From positions 417,885 to 481,884 of the forward strand of contig NZ_JAFMPY010000001.1 of assembly GCF_017353515.1 (NCBI RefSeq): a stretch of DNA of 64,000 bases. The letters run 5' to 3'. Every line of letters begins with the position of its first letter. Positions within the stretch are counted from its first letter, which is position 1. Below, piece after piece: positions 29,419 to 38,098 of the stretch. Both the position numbers and the translations under genes were made by a program. The DNA is from Jiella sonneratiae (GTDB lineage Bacteria > Pseudomonadota > Alphaproteobacteria > Rhizobiales > Rhizobiaceae). Under the pieces are notes generated by a model. That model made no database searches. It was not told where the DNA came from and saw nothing but the letters and a program-made list of their open reading frames with translations.

Positions 29419-30402
29419 TCAGCAGCCCTTCACGCAGGCGCCGCTTTCGTCGAAGGTCATCGTCCGGCCGCTCAGCGGCAGGTAGGCGTTTGCCTTCACC
29501 GCCTGCATGAAGGCCTCGGTCTTCGAGCCGGGAACGACTTTGCCGCCCTCGGTGGCCTTTTCGTTGGCGTGCGAGGGGATCACCGAGACCGGCTTGACGA
29601 TCTCGTCGACAACATAGGCGGCTTCCTTCGGCCCGGTCGTGAAGACGTCGCCGATGTTCATGACGACGAGCTTGGCGCCGTACTGCTTCGAGACCACCGT
29701 ATCCTGCTCGGCGGTGACGCCCGTGTCGCCCGACAGATAGGCGACGAGACCGTTGGAGAAGGTGAGGACGTAACCGGTGGGCGGGCCGACATAGGCGTTG
29801 AGACCGGCGGTCTTCAGGTTCTCGCCGAGCGGGCCGGCGACGAAGTCGCCCGACAGGCCGTTCGAATGCACCGCCGGAACGGTGGTGATCGAGACCCCGC
29901 CGATCTTGCGCGAGCCGCCGAAGCGCACGAGCTGCGAATCCGCCGGATCGCCGCCGAGGGCCTTCAGCTTGGAGCCGAGGAAGCTCGCCATCTCGCTGCC
30001 GACGACGATCTTGGCGCCCTTGCCCGCGGCGATCTCCGCACTGTTGGAGTTCGGCACCGTCGCAACGCTCGTCTCCGGCTGTGCGCAGGTGCCGGCATTC
30101 ACCGCGGCGATGCGCTGGTCGCCGAGATGATCGCCATGGACATGGCTGACGAGAACGGCGTCGATCCTGCCGAGGCGCGGATCGTCCGCACCGGCGACGG
30201 TGCGCCCGGCATCGTAGAGGATGCGCGTCCCGTCGGGATCCTCGAAGACCATCGCCCGGTCGCGCGAGCAGAACTCGCCGTCGTGGCTGCCGAGCGGCGT
30301 CACCGAGACGCCGGCGGCTTCAGCGCCCGCGGGCTTCTCCTCCTGTGCCAGAGCGGGCGCGGCGGCTGCGACGATCATGGTCGCGACGAGCGTCTTCATC
30401 AT
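29419..30402 (-). CDS. Secreted MBL-fold metallo-hydrolase
   Basis: 327 aa with a signal peptide ending at APALAQ. The metallo-beta-lactamase motif SHVHGDHLGD is intact, and a later metal ligand region reads YLSGDTGVTAEQD. The overall layout resembles UlaG-like or periplasmic MBL hydrolases; substrate unknown. Cys residues near each end (EFCSRDR; ESGACVKGC) could form a disulfide in the periplasm. Two adjacent ATGs, 30402 and 30399, can start it. Confidence 0.85.
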   Translation of the reverse strand: MMKTLVATMIVAAAAPALAQEEKPAGAEAAGVSVTPLGSHDGEFCSRDRAMVFEDPDGTRILYDAGRTVAGADDPRLGRIDAVLVSHVHGDHLGDQRIAAVNAGTCAQPETSVATVPNSNSAEIAAGKGAKIVVGSEMASFLGSKLKALGGDPADSQLVRFGGSRKIGGVSITTVPAVHSNGLSGDFVAGPLGENLKTAGLNAYVGPPTGYVLTFSNGLVAYLSGDTGVTAEQDTVVSKQYGAKLVVMNIGDVFTTGPKEAAYVVDEIVKPVSVIPSHANEKATEGGKVVPGSKTEAFMQAVKANAYLPLSGRTMTFDESGACVKGC

Positions 30403-30565
30403 GGTGCTGTGTCTCCCGAAATCCGATGCCGGCGGGCCGGCGGCTTACGTATCGGGAACTAGAAGCCTGCCGCGCCAGGCAAGGCGCGGCAGGCCGGATC
30501 GCCGGCCCGGGCCGTTCACGTTCGATCACGATCGCGAAGGCGGCGGGCGAAAAGCAGCGCGGCGG

Positions 30566-30955
30566 TCAGCCCGCATTGCCGTCGCGCGCGAAGACGCGGA
30601 TGCGGTTGCCGTCGTCGAGGGCGGCGGTGAACGTATAGCCGAAATCCATCGCCACCGGCTCCTGCAGGATGGTCAGCTGCGCGTCCCAGGCCCGCGTGCA
30701 GGCGGCGTCCACCGCCGCGCGGCCGCCTTCCACCGACAGCGCGAATTCCGCCGCGCCCGGGCGGGCCCTCGGCTTCGGCTCGACGTCTTCGAGCTTCCAC
30801 AGCCCGAGCCTGCCGCCGCCGATCATGAACAGCGCGAAGCCGGGCGAGGCGTCGACGGGCGCAAAGCCGAGGAAGCGCTCGAGCTTGCCGGCAGCGCGCA
30901 GGACGTCGTCGGTGTAGAGCAGCGTGTAGGGTACGCCTTCGAGATGGTCGGTCAT
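30566..30955 (-). CDS. VOC (glyoxalase/dioxygenase-fold) family protein
   Basis: 129 aa. One VOC module pair: VPYTLLYTDDVLRAAGKLERFLGFAP and ILQEPVAMDFGYTFTAALDDGNRIRVFA. Family members include glyoxalase I, bleomycin-binding proteins and dioxygenases. I cannot assign the ligand, and the usual His/Glu metal ligands are not clearly kept. The regulator gene immediately upstream on the same strand suggests co-regulation. Confidence 0.8.
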   Translation of the reverse strand: MTDHLEGVPYTLLYTDDVLRAAGKLERFLGFAPVDASPGFALFMIGGGRLGLWKLEDVEPKPRARPGAAEFALSVEGGRAAVDAACTRAWDAQLTILQEPVAMDFGYTFTAALDDGNRIRVFARDGNAG

Positions 30956-31063
30956 GGGTCCGTTTCCACGATTGGTTCGAAACGGTCCGAGACTTATGCC
31001 CGGCCACTGTCAGATTCCGTCAGCAGTGATGACCGCCCCCGGCGATCGGGCCGGCTAGGCCGC

Positions 31064-31744
31064 TCAAAACCCTTCGCCGCAGTCGCGGTCGAGCTGCCAG
31101 TCGGCGAGAAGCAGCCGGTGGCGCCGCCCCATCGGCCGGCCGGCCGGCGCGATCTGCTCGATTCGGTCGAGGCGAAAGTGGCGGAAATCCTGCCTTAGCT
31201 CGCACCAGGCCGCGACGACCTCGGCGGTGTCGAAAAAGCCGACGATCACCGGCCAGATCGCCCGCTCGCTGGCGGCACCCTTCTTGTCGGAATAGGCGAT
31301 GATCAGCGCTTCCTCCTTGCGGATCGCCTCCCGAATCGCGTCCAGCACCCTGGCCGAGCCGGTGGCCGGCGTGCCGACGAGAAGCTGCACGTCGGCCGCC
31401 GAACGGCCGTGCGGAAGCACCGCCTCGATCTTGCCGAGCGCCCGCCGCGCATCGTCGCCGAGCCCGCCCGGCAGCCTTCGTTCGACGAGACGCAGGCCGA
31501 GCACGACGGCGTCGAGCTCGTCGACGTCGAAGTTCAGCGGCGGCAGCGTCAGCCCCGGGCCCAGCACGTAGCCGAGTCCCGCCTCGCCGGCGATAGGGAC
31601 GCCTTCGCCCTGCAGCGTCGCGACGTCCCGATAGAGACTGCGCAGGCTGATGCCGAGCTCCGCAGCGAGGTCCGCCCCGGCGACGGGCCGGCGATGGCTG
31701 CGCAGGATCTCGACGAGCTTCAGGAGGCGTGAGGAACGGGACAT
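31064..31744 (-). CDS. YafY-type HTH/WYL transcriptional regulator
   Basis: 226 aa from the ATG at 31744 (MSRSSRLLKLVEILRSHRRPV). The N-terminal winged helix is HTH_11-like (VAGADLAAELGISLRSLYRDVATLQGEGVPI). The C-terminal WYL-type domain contains KEEALIIAYSDKKG and WPVIVGFFDTAEVVAAWCELRQDFRHFRLDRI. WYL domains sense ligands or nucleic-acid products. The VOC gene lies 108 bp downstream on the same strand; such regulators often control an adjacent small enzyme gene. Confidence 0.88.
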   Translation of the reverse strand: MSRSSRLLKLVEILRSHRRPVAGADLAAELGISLRSLYRDVATLQGEGVPIAGEAGLGYVLGPGLTLPPLNFDVDELDAVVLGLRLVERRLPGGLGDDARRALGKIEAVLPHGRSAADVQLLVGTPATGSARVLDAIREAIRKEEALIIAYSDKKGAASERAIWPVIVGFFDTAEVVAAWCELRQDFRHFRLDRIEQIAPAGRPMGRRHRLLLADWQLDRDCGEGF

Positions 31745-31771
31745 GGACGATCGGCCCATCGACAGCATGAC

Positions 31772-31883
31772 CGCCCCCGCCCGCATCAGGCGGAGCGTGG
31801 CGCGACGACCCTCCGATCCTGACGCCTCACTTCACCTCCGGCAAGGTCGCCTCCACGGTGATCGCCGAAAACCAGGCGGCGAG
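31772..31883. repeat. Direct repeat, left copy, flanking the HigBA-like module
   Basis: About 112 bp nearly identical to 32782-32894, same orientation. It starts CCCCCGCCCGCATCAGG and ends AACCAGGCGGCGAG. Differences are a few single bases. The right copy continues into the intact cytochrome c gene; the left copy stops after 57 nt of its coding sequence. Confidence 0.9.
31827..31883 (-). pseudogene. 3' fragment of the cytochrome c gene (duplication)
   Basis: On the minus strand it encodes WFSAITVEATLPEVK and the stop, the same as the last residues of the gene at 32838-33176. It has no start and no upstream part. It is the coding portion of the left direct repeat. Confidence 0.85.
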
Positions 31884-31957
31884 CTGCAACCCGACCCGTC
31901 GTCCGTCCGGAAATCCGAAGCCTGCCGCAGGCGCTCGCCCCGACCATCGACATACGC

Positions 31958-31986
31958 TTGCGCTTATATAAGCTCGAAGCTATATT
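31958..31986 (+). promoter_or_regulatory. Promoter/operator of the HigBA-like module
   Basis: TTGCGC (31958-31963), 17 nt, TATATT (31981-31986). A perfect palindrome GCTTATATAAGC (31962-31973) lies in the spacer and is a natural operator for the module's own XRE protein. The GTG start lies only 7 nt past the -10, so the transcript may be leaderless. Confidence 0.7.
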
Positions 31987-31992
31987 TTCCCG

Positions 31993-32358
31993 GTGATCTG
32001 GGACGTGAAATTCGACGAGCGTTTTGCGGAAGAGTTCGCTTCCTTCGCCGACGCGGTACAGGTCGAGATCGAGGCGCTTGCCCGCATGCTCGCCCGTTTC
32101 GGGCCGCAGCTCGGACGCCCCCATGCCGACACGCTGAAGGGCTCCAAACACCCGAACATGAAGGAACTGCGGTTCAAGGCCGCCGATGGTGCCTGGCGCG
32201 TGGCCTTCGCCTTCGATCCCGAGCGGGCCGCGATCCTGCTCGTCGCCGGCGACAAGGCAGGCAGTTCCGAAAGGCGGTTCTACAAGCAGCTGATCATGAC
32301 CGCCGACAAGCGGTTTTCCGAGCACCTCGATCGCCTGCCGACGGGAAAAGGAGGATAG
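31993..32358 (+). CDS. RelE/HigB-family toxin
   Basis: 121 aa, GTG start at 31993 (MIWDVKFDERFAEEFASF). Phage-Gp49/HigB2-like pattern: ALARMLARFGPQLGRPHADTLKGSKHPNMKELRF, then WRVAFAFDPERAAILLVAGDKAG and a C-terminal KQLIMTADKRFSEHL. Such toxins are ribosome-dependent mRNA interferases. The XRE-type antitoxin gene follows after 4 nt, so the toxin comes first as in higBA. The whole module lies between two direct repeats. Confidence 0.88.
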   Translation: MIWDVKFDERFAEEFASFADAVQVEIEALARMLARFGPQLGRPHADTLKGSKHPNMKELRFKAADGAWRVAFAFDPERAAILLVAGDKAGSSERRFYKQLIMTADKRFSEHLDRLPTGKGG

Positions 32359-32362
32359 GACA

Positions 32363-32719
32363 ATGGCCGTTTCAGCCGAAGACGTGTTCCAGAGGGCGAT
32401 GACGCCCGAACAGCGCGAGGCTGCCGCACGGCGAGCCGACGAGCTCACGGCGCAATATCTGACACTGCAGGAGCTGCGGAAGGCGCGCGAGCTGACGCAG
32501 ACGCAGCTTGCCACCGTCATGGGCAAGAGCCAGGTGAACATCGCCCAGCTCGAGAAGCGCGCCGACATGCTGCTTTCGACGCTGCGCAGCTATATTGAGG
32601 CGATGGGCGGGAAGCTCAATCTGGTGGTGGAGTTTCCGGACCGGGAACCGCTGTTTCTCACGGGCCTGACGGACGACGAGCCAAAGCCCCTGCCCGCTCG
32701 GCATCCTGTCGAGCCGTGA
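32363..32719 (+). CDS. XRE-family antitoxin (HigA-like)
   Basis: 118 aa. An N-terminal helical segment (AEDVFQRAMTPEQREAAARRADEL) is followed by an HTH_3 domain (LQELRKARELTQTQLATVMGKSQVNIAQLEKRADMLLSTLRSYIEAMGGKLNLVVEF). It has a strong AAAGGAGG ribosome-binding site before the ATG, better than that of the toxin gene, which fits antitoxin excess. It probably binds the toxin and the palindromic operator at 31962-31973. Confidence 0.9.
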   Translation: MAVSAEDVFQRAMTPEQREAAARRADELTAQYLTLQELRKARELTQTQLATVMGKSQVNIAQLEKRADMLLSTLRSYIEAMGGKLNLVVEFPDREPLFLTGLTDDEPKPLPARHPVEP

Positions 32720-32781
32720 GCGGCTGCGGCTTCGTTCAGCCTTTGCAATAGCCGCAAGCGTCCGACCTACCGACGGACACC

Positions 32782-32894
32782 CGTCCCCCGCCCGCATCAG
32801 GCCGGGCGTGGCGCGACGACCCTGCGATCCTGACGCCTCACTTCACCTCCGGCAAGGTCGCCTCCACGGTGATCGCCGAAAACCAGGCGGCGAG
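32782..32894. repeat. Direct repeat, right copy, overlapping cytochrome c 3' end
   Basis: Near-identical to 31772-31883 in the same orientation. It contains intergenic sequence plus the last 57 nt of the intact cytochrome c gene. This side is the native context; the left side is the duplicate. Confidence 0.9.
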
Positions 32895-33176
32895 GTCGTC
32901 GATGTCCGCGTCGGACAGGCCCTTGGCGATGATCGACATCTGCTCGTGCTGGCGCTTGCCGGCCTTGAAGGCCTTCAGCTGCGCCGTCAGGTAGTAGGCG
33001 CTGTCGCCGGCGAGATTCGGCGCGTCCGGCTGCACGGCAATGCCGTTCAGCCCGTGGCAGGGGGCGCATTCGCCGGCCTTCTTCCTGGCAACGGCAAGGT
33101 CTGCCGCCTCGGCTGAAACGGCTGCCGCAATAACGAGGGCGAGCGCTGCCGCGCCTCGCGAGACGGTGAGGAGCAT
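32838..33176 (-). CDS. Periplasmic class I cytochrome c
   Basis: 112 aa from the ATG at 33176 with a signal peptide ending at AEAA. One heme site, CAPCH (Cys37, Cys40, His41), and a candidate axial Met in HEQMSIIAKGL. It is a small single-heme electron carrier. The PQQ-type dehydrogenase gene lies about 250 bp upstream on the same strand, so it is a good candidate for that enzyme's electron acceptor. Its 3' end was duplicated beyond the HigBA-like module. Confidence 0.9.
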   Translation of the reverse strand: MLLTVSRGAAALALVIAAAVSAEAADLAVARKKAGECAPCHGLNGIAVQPDAPNLAGDSAYYLTAQLKAFKAGKRQHEQMSIIAKGLSDADIDDLAAWFSAITVEATLPEVK

Positions 33177-33422
33177 GCGTGGTCCTTCGACGCTGGATGG
33201 CTGGGGATCGTGGTTTCGGACCGGGCGCCGGAGAGGGTGCCCGAAAATTTCAAACGGGATGATCGATCGGGCCGCCGGCCGCACCGGCGCCCGGCCGACG
33301 GAGCGGCGCAGTCTGCCGCGACGCTGCCCGCGCCGTCGCGTATTCCGCGCTTCGGCGCGGGGCGTCGCGGTGGCGAGCGGGTTCCGGCGGCGCTTTTCGC
33401 CGCCGGCCCCGATGGCCGGTGC

Positions 33423-34679
33423 CTATTTTTCGTAGGAGATGCGGTAGACCGCACCGGCGAGGTCGTCGGAAACGAGGAGCGAGCCGTCCTTCATCGTCTC
33501 CACGTCCACCGGCCGGCCGATATATTCGCCGCTGCCGGTCAGCCAGCCTTCGGCGAAGACCTCCGGTTCGCCGGCGGTTCCATCCTCCTTCAGCGGCGTG
33601 AACATCACCCGCGCTCCGACCGGCGTGGTGCGGTTCCACGAACCGTGCTGGGCCGAGAAGATGCCGCCCCGGTATTTCTGGGGGAACATCGTGCCGGCAT
33701 AGAAGTCCATGCCGAGATCGGCGGCATGGGCGGTGAACTTCACCTGCGGCATGACGGCGTCGGCCGGTGGTTCCGCGCTCTTGTACTCCTCAGTCCGGAC
33801 GTCGCCGCCGCCATACCAGGGGAAGCCGAAATTCTCGCCAGCCTTCGTCGCGCGGTTCAGTTCGCCCGGCGGAATGTCGTCGCCCATGCCGTCGACCTGG
33901 TTGTCTGTGAACCAGAGGTCGCCATTGGCCGGATTGAACTGCATGCCGACCGAATTGCGGATGCCCGAGACGAAGACCTCGCGGTTCTTGCCGTCGCGAT
34001 CCATGCGGATGATGCCGCCGATGCCTTCCTTGGCGAAGAGGTCGAGCTTGTCCTCCGGCGGCACGTTGAAGGGCTGGCCGAGGGCGATGTAGAGCTTGTT
34101 GTCCGGCCCGATGCGGCAGACGCGGGCGGTGTGATTGAAGGATTCCTCCGACGCCGGGATCAGCTTGCCCTGCGGCACGACCTCGCCGACGGCGACGTCC
34201 GGGCTCTCGTAGAAGAACTCCGCCGCCGGCAGGACCAGGACGCGGTTCTGCTCGGCGATGAACAGGAAGCCGTCCTTCGAGAAGCACACGCCGTTCGGAA
34301 TGGTGAAGCTGATCGAGGGCGCCAGTTCCTTGACCTCGTCGGCGACCCTGTCCTTGTCGCGGTCGGTCGCCACCCAGACGTTCTGCTTGCGGGTGCCGAC
34401 GAAGACGGCGATGCCCTGGGGTCCGACGGCCATGTGCCGGGCATCGGGCACGACGGCGAACAGATCGATCCTGAAGCCGTCCGGCAGCTTGATCTCTTCG
34501 AGGTTCTTGCGCAGCTGCTCGGCGGTCTTGCCGGTCTGGTCGATGGTCTTGAAGTCCATCGACGTGCCGGTCGACTGAAAGGCCTGCAGCTTCTTCATGT
34601 TGTCGCTGTCCTGCCCGTGGGCGGCGGATGCGACGAGGAGGCCGAGCACGGCGACCGTGCTCAACAACAAGCGATTCAT
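33423..34679 (-). CDS. PQQ-dependent sugar/sorbosone dehydrogenase family protein
   Basis: 418 aa from the ATG at 34679 with a GGGAGGAA ribosome-binding site and a signal peptide ending near AAHG. The six-bladed propeller pattern of the GSDH/sorbosone dehydrogenase family is visible: LPDGFRIDLFAVVPDARHMAVGPQG, FTIPNGVCF, FNHTARVCRIGPDNKLYIALGQP, GIRNSVGMQFNPANGDLWFTDNQVDGMGDDIPPGELN, SAQHGSWNR, and GSLLVSDDLAGAVYRI. Members oxidise aldoses or sorbosone in the periplasm with PQQ. No PQQ biosynthesis genes are in the window. A cytochrome c gene follows. Confidence 0.87.
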   Translation of the reverse strand: MNRLLLSTVAVLGLLVASAAHGQDSDNMKKLQAFQSTGTSMDFKTIDQTGKTAEQLRKNLEEIKLPDGFRIDLFAVVPDARHMAVGPQGIAVFVGTRKQNVWVATDRDKDRVADEVKELAPSISFTIPNGVCFSKDGFLFIAEQNRVLVLPAAEFFYESPDVAVGEVVPQGKLIPASEESFNHTARVCRIGPDNKLYIALGQPFNVPPEDKLDLFAKEGIGGIIRMDRDGKNREVFVSGIRNSVGMQFNPANGDLWFTDNQVDGMGDDIPPGELNRATKAGENFGFPWYGGGDVRTEEYKSAEPPADAVMPQVKFTAHAADLGMDFYAGTMFPQKYRGGIFSAQHGSWNRTTPVGARVMFTPLKEDGTAGEPEVFAEGWLTGSGEYIGRPVDVETMKDGSLLVSDDLAGAVYRISYEK

Positions 34680-34835
34680 GGTTCCTCCCTGGCGCATCTG
34701 GCGGCGCCGTTCGTCGGGGTTTCTCCCCTTGCGTCAACCATGCTGTCGTCAAATTTGGACATCGTCAACAGGCCCGGCGCCGCGCGACGGCGGGTGGCGG
34801 GCGGCGTGACGAATACTTTCGGAAGGCCGGGCGCC

Positions 34836-35864
34836 CTACCGTTCGGTCAGCTTGAACTCGATGCGGCGATTGCGGGCCCGCGCCTCGGGCGTATCGCCCT
34901 CTTCCAGCGGCTGGAACTCGCCGAAGCCCGTGGCGGCGAGCCGATTAGGCGGCACGCCCTGTTCGATGAGGAAGCGCACCACGGCGTCGGCGCGGGCGGT
35001 CGAGAGGTCCCAATTGTCCTTGAAGCGGTTGCTGGTGACGGGAACGCTGTCGGTGTGCCCGTCGACCCGGATGATCCAGTTGATGTCGGTCGGGATCTCC
35101 TTGACGAGTTCCTTGATGGCGTCGGCGAGCTTGGCCATCTCCGCGCTGCCCTCGGGCTGCAGCACGTCGGAACCGGAGGGAAACAGCACCTCCGACTGGA
35201 ACACGAAGCGGTCGCCGACGACGCGGATGTTCTCGCGGTCGGAGAGGATCTCCCTCAGCCGGCCGAAGAAGTCCGACCGGTAGCGCGACAGCTCCTGGAC
35301 CCGCTGCGCCAGCGCGACGTTGAGCCGGCGGCCGAGGTCGGCGATCTTGGTCTGGCTCTGCTTGTCGCGGCTTTCGGAGGCCTGCAGCGCATCCTCCAGC
35401 GCGGCGATCTGCTGGCGAAGCGCCGAAAGCTGCTGGTTGAGGAGTTCGATCTGCGAGCGGGCGCGCTGCGAGATGTCCTTCTCGTCGTCGAGGGCGCCCT
35501 TCAACGCGTCGACCTGGGCGTTGGCGGTGGCGGCCGAGCCGCTGCCGGTGTCCAGTGCCTGCTGCAGGCGCGAGCGTTCCTCCTCGGCGTTGGCGAGCGA
35601 GGCCTGCAGGGTCGCCACCTGATCCTGATAGTCCTGGCTCGAAGACCGCTCGAGGGCGAGAAGCTGGGTCAGTTCGTTGATCTGGCTGTTCAGCCGGTCG
35701 AGCACGGCGTCCTTGCCGGTGATCTCGCGGCTGAGCAGGAACTGCGCCAGCACGAAGACCGAGAGCAGGAACATGATGGCGAGCAAGAGGGTCGAAAGCG
35801 CGTCGACGAAGCCCGGCCAGTAGTCGATGCTGCGTTCGCTGCGTCGGTTCCGGGCGAGAGCCAT
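34836..35864 (-). CDS. OmpA/MotB-domain peptidoglycan-binding protein
   Basis: 342 aa. One N-terminal transmembrane helix (about 20-42, ALSTLLLAIMFLLSVFVLAQF), a long coiled coil (about 50-190) and a C-terminal OmpA-like domain (VDGHTDSVPV, NWDLSTARADAVVRFL, RNRRIEFKL). It pairs with the MotA/TolQ-like gene 6 bp upstream, which suggests a proton-driven stator-like complex anchored to the wall. It is not flagellar MotB by context; the pair is a conserved Hyphomicrobiales unit of uncertain role. Confidence 0.88.
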   Translation of the reverse strand: MALARNRRSERSIDYWPGFVDALSTLLLAIMFLLSVFVLAQFLLSREITGKDAVLDRLNSQINELTQLLALERSSSQDYQDQVATLQASLANAEEERSRLQQALDTGSGSAATANAQVDALKGALDDEKDISQRARSQIELLNQQLSALRQQIAALEDALQASESRDKQSQTKIADLGRRLNVALAQRVQELSRYRSDFFGRLREILSDRENIRVVGDRFVFQSEVLFPSGSDVLQPEGSAEMAKLADAIKELVKEIPTDINWIIRVDGHTDSVPVTSNRFKDNWDLSTARADAVVRFLIEQGVPPNRLAATGFGEFQPLEEGDTPEARARNRRIEFKLTER

Positions 35865-35870
35865 CGCGCG

Positions 35871-36971
35871 TCAGCCCTCCTGGTCGGTGCCGGTGCGCGC
35901 CTTGCCAGGGCCGTCGCTCTGGCTGGCGAGGAACGGCTTTTCGCGGCCGATCTGGCCGGCCAGCCGGTCGAGCACCGCCCGCATCTGCCGCTGGTCGTCG
36001 GCCTGGCTCTCGACGAAGTCGCGCAGCAGCTGCTGCTCGGAGCGCATGTGCTGGACGAGGCCTTGGATGCTCTCGGCGAGATTGGCCATGGCGGCGCTGG
36101 TGCGCGGGCTGGCGTTCTGGTCGCTGATCATCTTGTTGAGCCGGTCGGAGAGCTGGCGCAGTTCCTCTGTGCCGTCGCGGGCCCCGCTTGGCGCCGCCGG
36201 CAGCACCATGTCGGAGCCGACGTCGGTGATCGACGACAGCCAGTTCTCGAGCTCGGTGTAGAAGCGGTTCTGCGCCCGGCCGAGCTGCAGGTCGAGGAAG
36301 CCGAGGATCAGCGAGCCCGACAGGCCGAAGAGCGAGGAGGAGAACGCCGTGCCCATGCCGGAAAGCGGCGCCGAGAGGCCGGCTTTCAGGGAATTGAGGA
36401 TCGAGTTGGTGTCGCCGGCCGCCGGATCGAGGCCCTGGATGGTCGCGCCGATCGAGCCGATGGTGCGCAGAAGGCCCCAGAAGGTGCCGAGCAGGCCGAG
36501 AAACACCAGGAGGCCGATGAGGTAGCGCGAGATGTCGCGGGTCTCGTCGAGGCGGGTGGCGATCGAATCGAGCATCGAGCGCATCGACATGGTCGACAGC
36601 GAGATCGACCGCCGCCGGCCGATCAGGGCGCGCATCGGCGCCAGCAGCACCGGATCGCGCAGCCGCTCGAAATCCGACGAACCGTCGCGATAGGCGTTGA
36701 CCCACCGCACCTCGCGCGACAGGCGGATCACCTGGACGAGGGCAAGCAGGATGCCGACGCCGAGCACGCCGACGATCAGGCCGTTCAGCCCCGGATTGGT
36801 GGTGAAGGCCGTCGAGATCTGCCGGCCGAGGATCGCCGCGACGAATCCCGCCAGCGCCAGGAACACCAGCATCGACCAGAGGAAGACGAGCGGGCTCGAC
36901 AGCCGGTTCGGATCGAAGTCGGCCGGTCGTCCCGTCTTTTCGGTCGGCGCCTCGAACACCTGCATCTTCAA
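35871..36971 (-). CDS. MotA/TolQ/ExbB-like proton channel protein
   Basis: 366 aa. Two N-terminal helices (FLWSMLVFLALAGFVAAILG; GLIVGVLGVGILLALVQVI), then the channel helices LIGLLVFLGLLGTFWGLLRTI and MGTAFSSSLFGLSGSLILGFL, then a cytoplasmic helical tail. The TFWGLLRTI and GMGTAFSSSLFG segments are the proton-channel signatures. Partner is the OmpA-domain protein encoded 6 bp downstream. The transported work is unknown. Confidence 0.87.
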   Translation of the reverse strand: MKMQVFEAPTEKTGRPADFDPNRLSSPLVFLWSMLVFLALAGFVAAILGRQISTAFTTNPGLNGLIVGVLGVGILLALVQVIRLSREVRWVNAYRDGSSDFERLRDPVLLAPMRALIGRRRSISLSTMSMRSMLDSIATRLDETRDISRYLIGLLVFLGLLGTFWGLLRTIGSIGATIQGLDPAAGDTNSILNSLKAGLSAPLSGMGTAFSSSLFGLSGSLILGFLDLQLGRAQNRFYTELENWLSSITDVGSDMVLPAAPSGARDGTEELRQLSDRLNKMISDQNASPRTSAAMANLAESIQGLVQHMRSEQQLLRDFVESQADDQRQMRAVLDRLAGQIGREKPFLASQSDGPGKARTGTDQEG

Positions 36972-37178
36972 GATTCACTCAACGCTTTGGCCCGTCGGAA
37001 CAATTCAGTCTTCGCACGGCAAACGGGCCCTGCCAATGGCGCGGCGCTGCTTCCGGCGGACGGTTCTGACCGGCGATGCCTCGATCCAACGCCCGCGACC
37101 ATAAAGAAGATCGCCCGCAATGGAAACGTCAGCGACCGAAATGAACCGTCGCGACGGGCAGCGAACGCACCGTCGGCG

Positions 37179-38024
37179 TCACTTGGCGGCAGCAGCGGTC
37201 CCGGCGCCCGCCCGCGCCGCCGCCGCGCGCTTGCGCGTCGCATCGCCGATCAGCCCGACGAGTGCCTTGTGGAGCTGTTCGTTGCCGCAGGCGATGTCGC
37301 CGACGACGTGGTCGAACTTGCCGCCCGCCATGTCGGTGACGAAGCCGCCGGCCTCGCGCACCAGGATCGAACCGGCCGCGACGTCCCAGGGCTTCAGCGC
37401 CTTTTCCCAGAAACCGTCGAAGCGGCCGGCCGCGACATAGGCGAGGTCGAGGGAGGCTGCGCCCATGCGCCGGATCCCGGCGGTCTCGGAAATCACCTCG
37501 CGGAACTCGTAGAGAAAGCCGGCATGGTCGCCGCGGCCGAGGAACGGCGCGCCGGTGCCGAACAGCGCCTCGGGAAGCCGCGTGCGCGCCGAGACGCGGA
37601 TGCGGCGATCGTTGACGAAGGCGCCGCCGCCCTTCTCGGCGACGAAGAGTTCGTCCTGCGCCGGGTTGAACACCACGCCCGCGACGATCTGCCCGTCGCG
37701 CTCGAGCGCGATCGAGACGGCGAAGTTCGGAATGCCGTGCAGGAAGTTGGTGGTGCCGTCCAGAGGATCGACGATCCAGCGGTGCTGCGGGTCCCGGCCC
37801 TCGATCGCCCCGCGCTCCTCCATCAGGAAGCCCCAGTCGGGCCTGACGCGGGAGAGTTCCTTGAAGACGATCTCCTCCGACCTCGTGTCGGCGTTGGAGA
37901 CGAAATCCGCCGGCCCCTTCACCGAGACCTGCAGGTTCTGGACCTCGCCGAAGTCGCGGACGAGCGAGCGGCCGGCCTTCATGGCGGCCTGCGTCATGAC
38001 GTTGAGCAGCGCGGAACGGGCCAT
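37179..38024 (-). CDS. Inositol monophosphatase family protein (SuhB-like)
   Basis: 281 aa. Metal-dependent phosphatase motifs: EERG, WIVDPLDGTTNFLHGIPNFAVSIAL, and PWDVAAGSILVREAGG. Conserved Glu and Asp ligands are present. Family members hydrolyse inositol-1-phosphate or related sugar phosphates, and SuhB also binds RNA polymerase in E. coli. An Ala/Arg-rich C-terminal tail (KRAAAARAGAGTAAAAK) extends past the domain. It lies 74 bp downstream of efp on the same strand. Confidence 0.93.
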   Translation of the reverse strand: MARSALLNVMTQAAMKAGRSLVRDFGEVQNLQVSVKGPADFVSNADTRSEEIVFKELSRVRPDWGFLMEERGAIEGRDPQHRWIVDPLDGTTNFLHGIPNFAVSIALERDGQIVAGVVFNPAQDELFVAEKGGGAFVNDRRIRVSARTRLPEALFGTGAPFLGRGDHAGFLYEFREVISETAGIRRMGAASLDLAYVAAGRFDGFWEKALKPWDVAAGSILVREAGGFVTDMAGGKFDHVVGDIACGNEQLHKALVGLIGDATRKRAAAARAGAGTAAAAK

Positions 38025-38098
38025 TTCGACCTTTCAGATGTTGTCGCGGGCGAGGCGGCCCGGATCGCCCGGGCCTTCGCGTCGCCGCTGCCGCCGCC

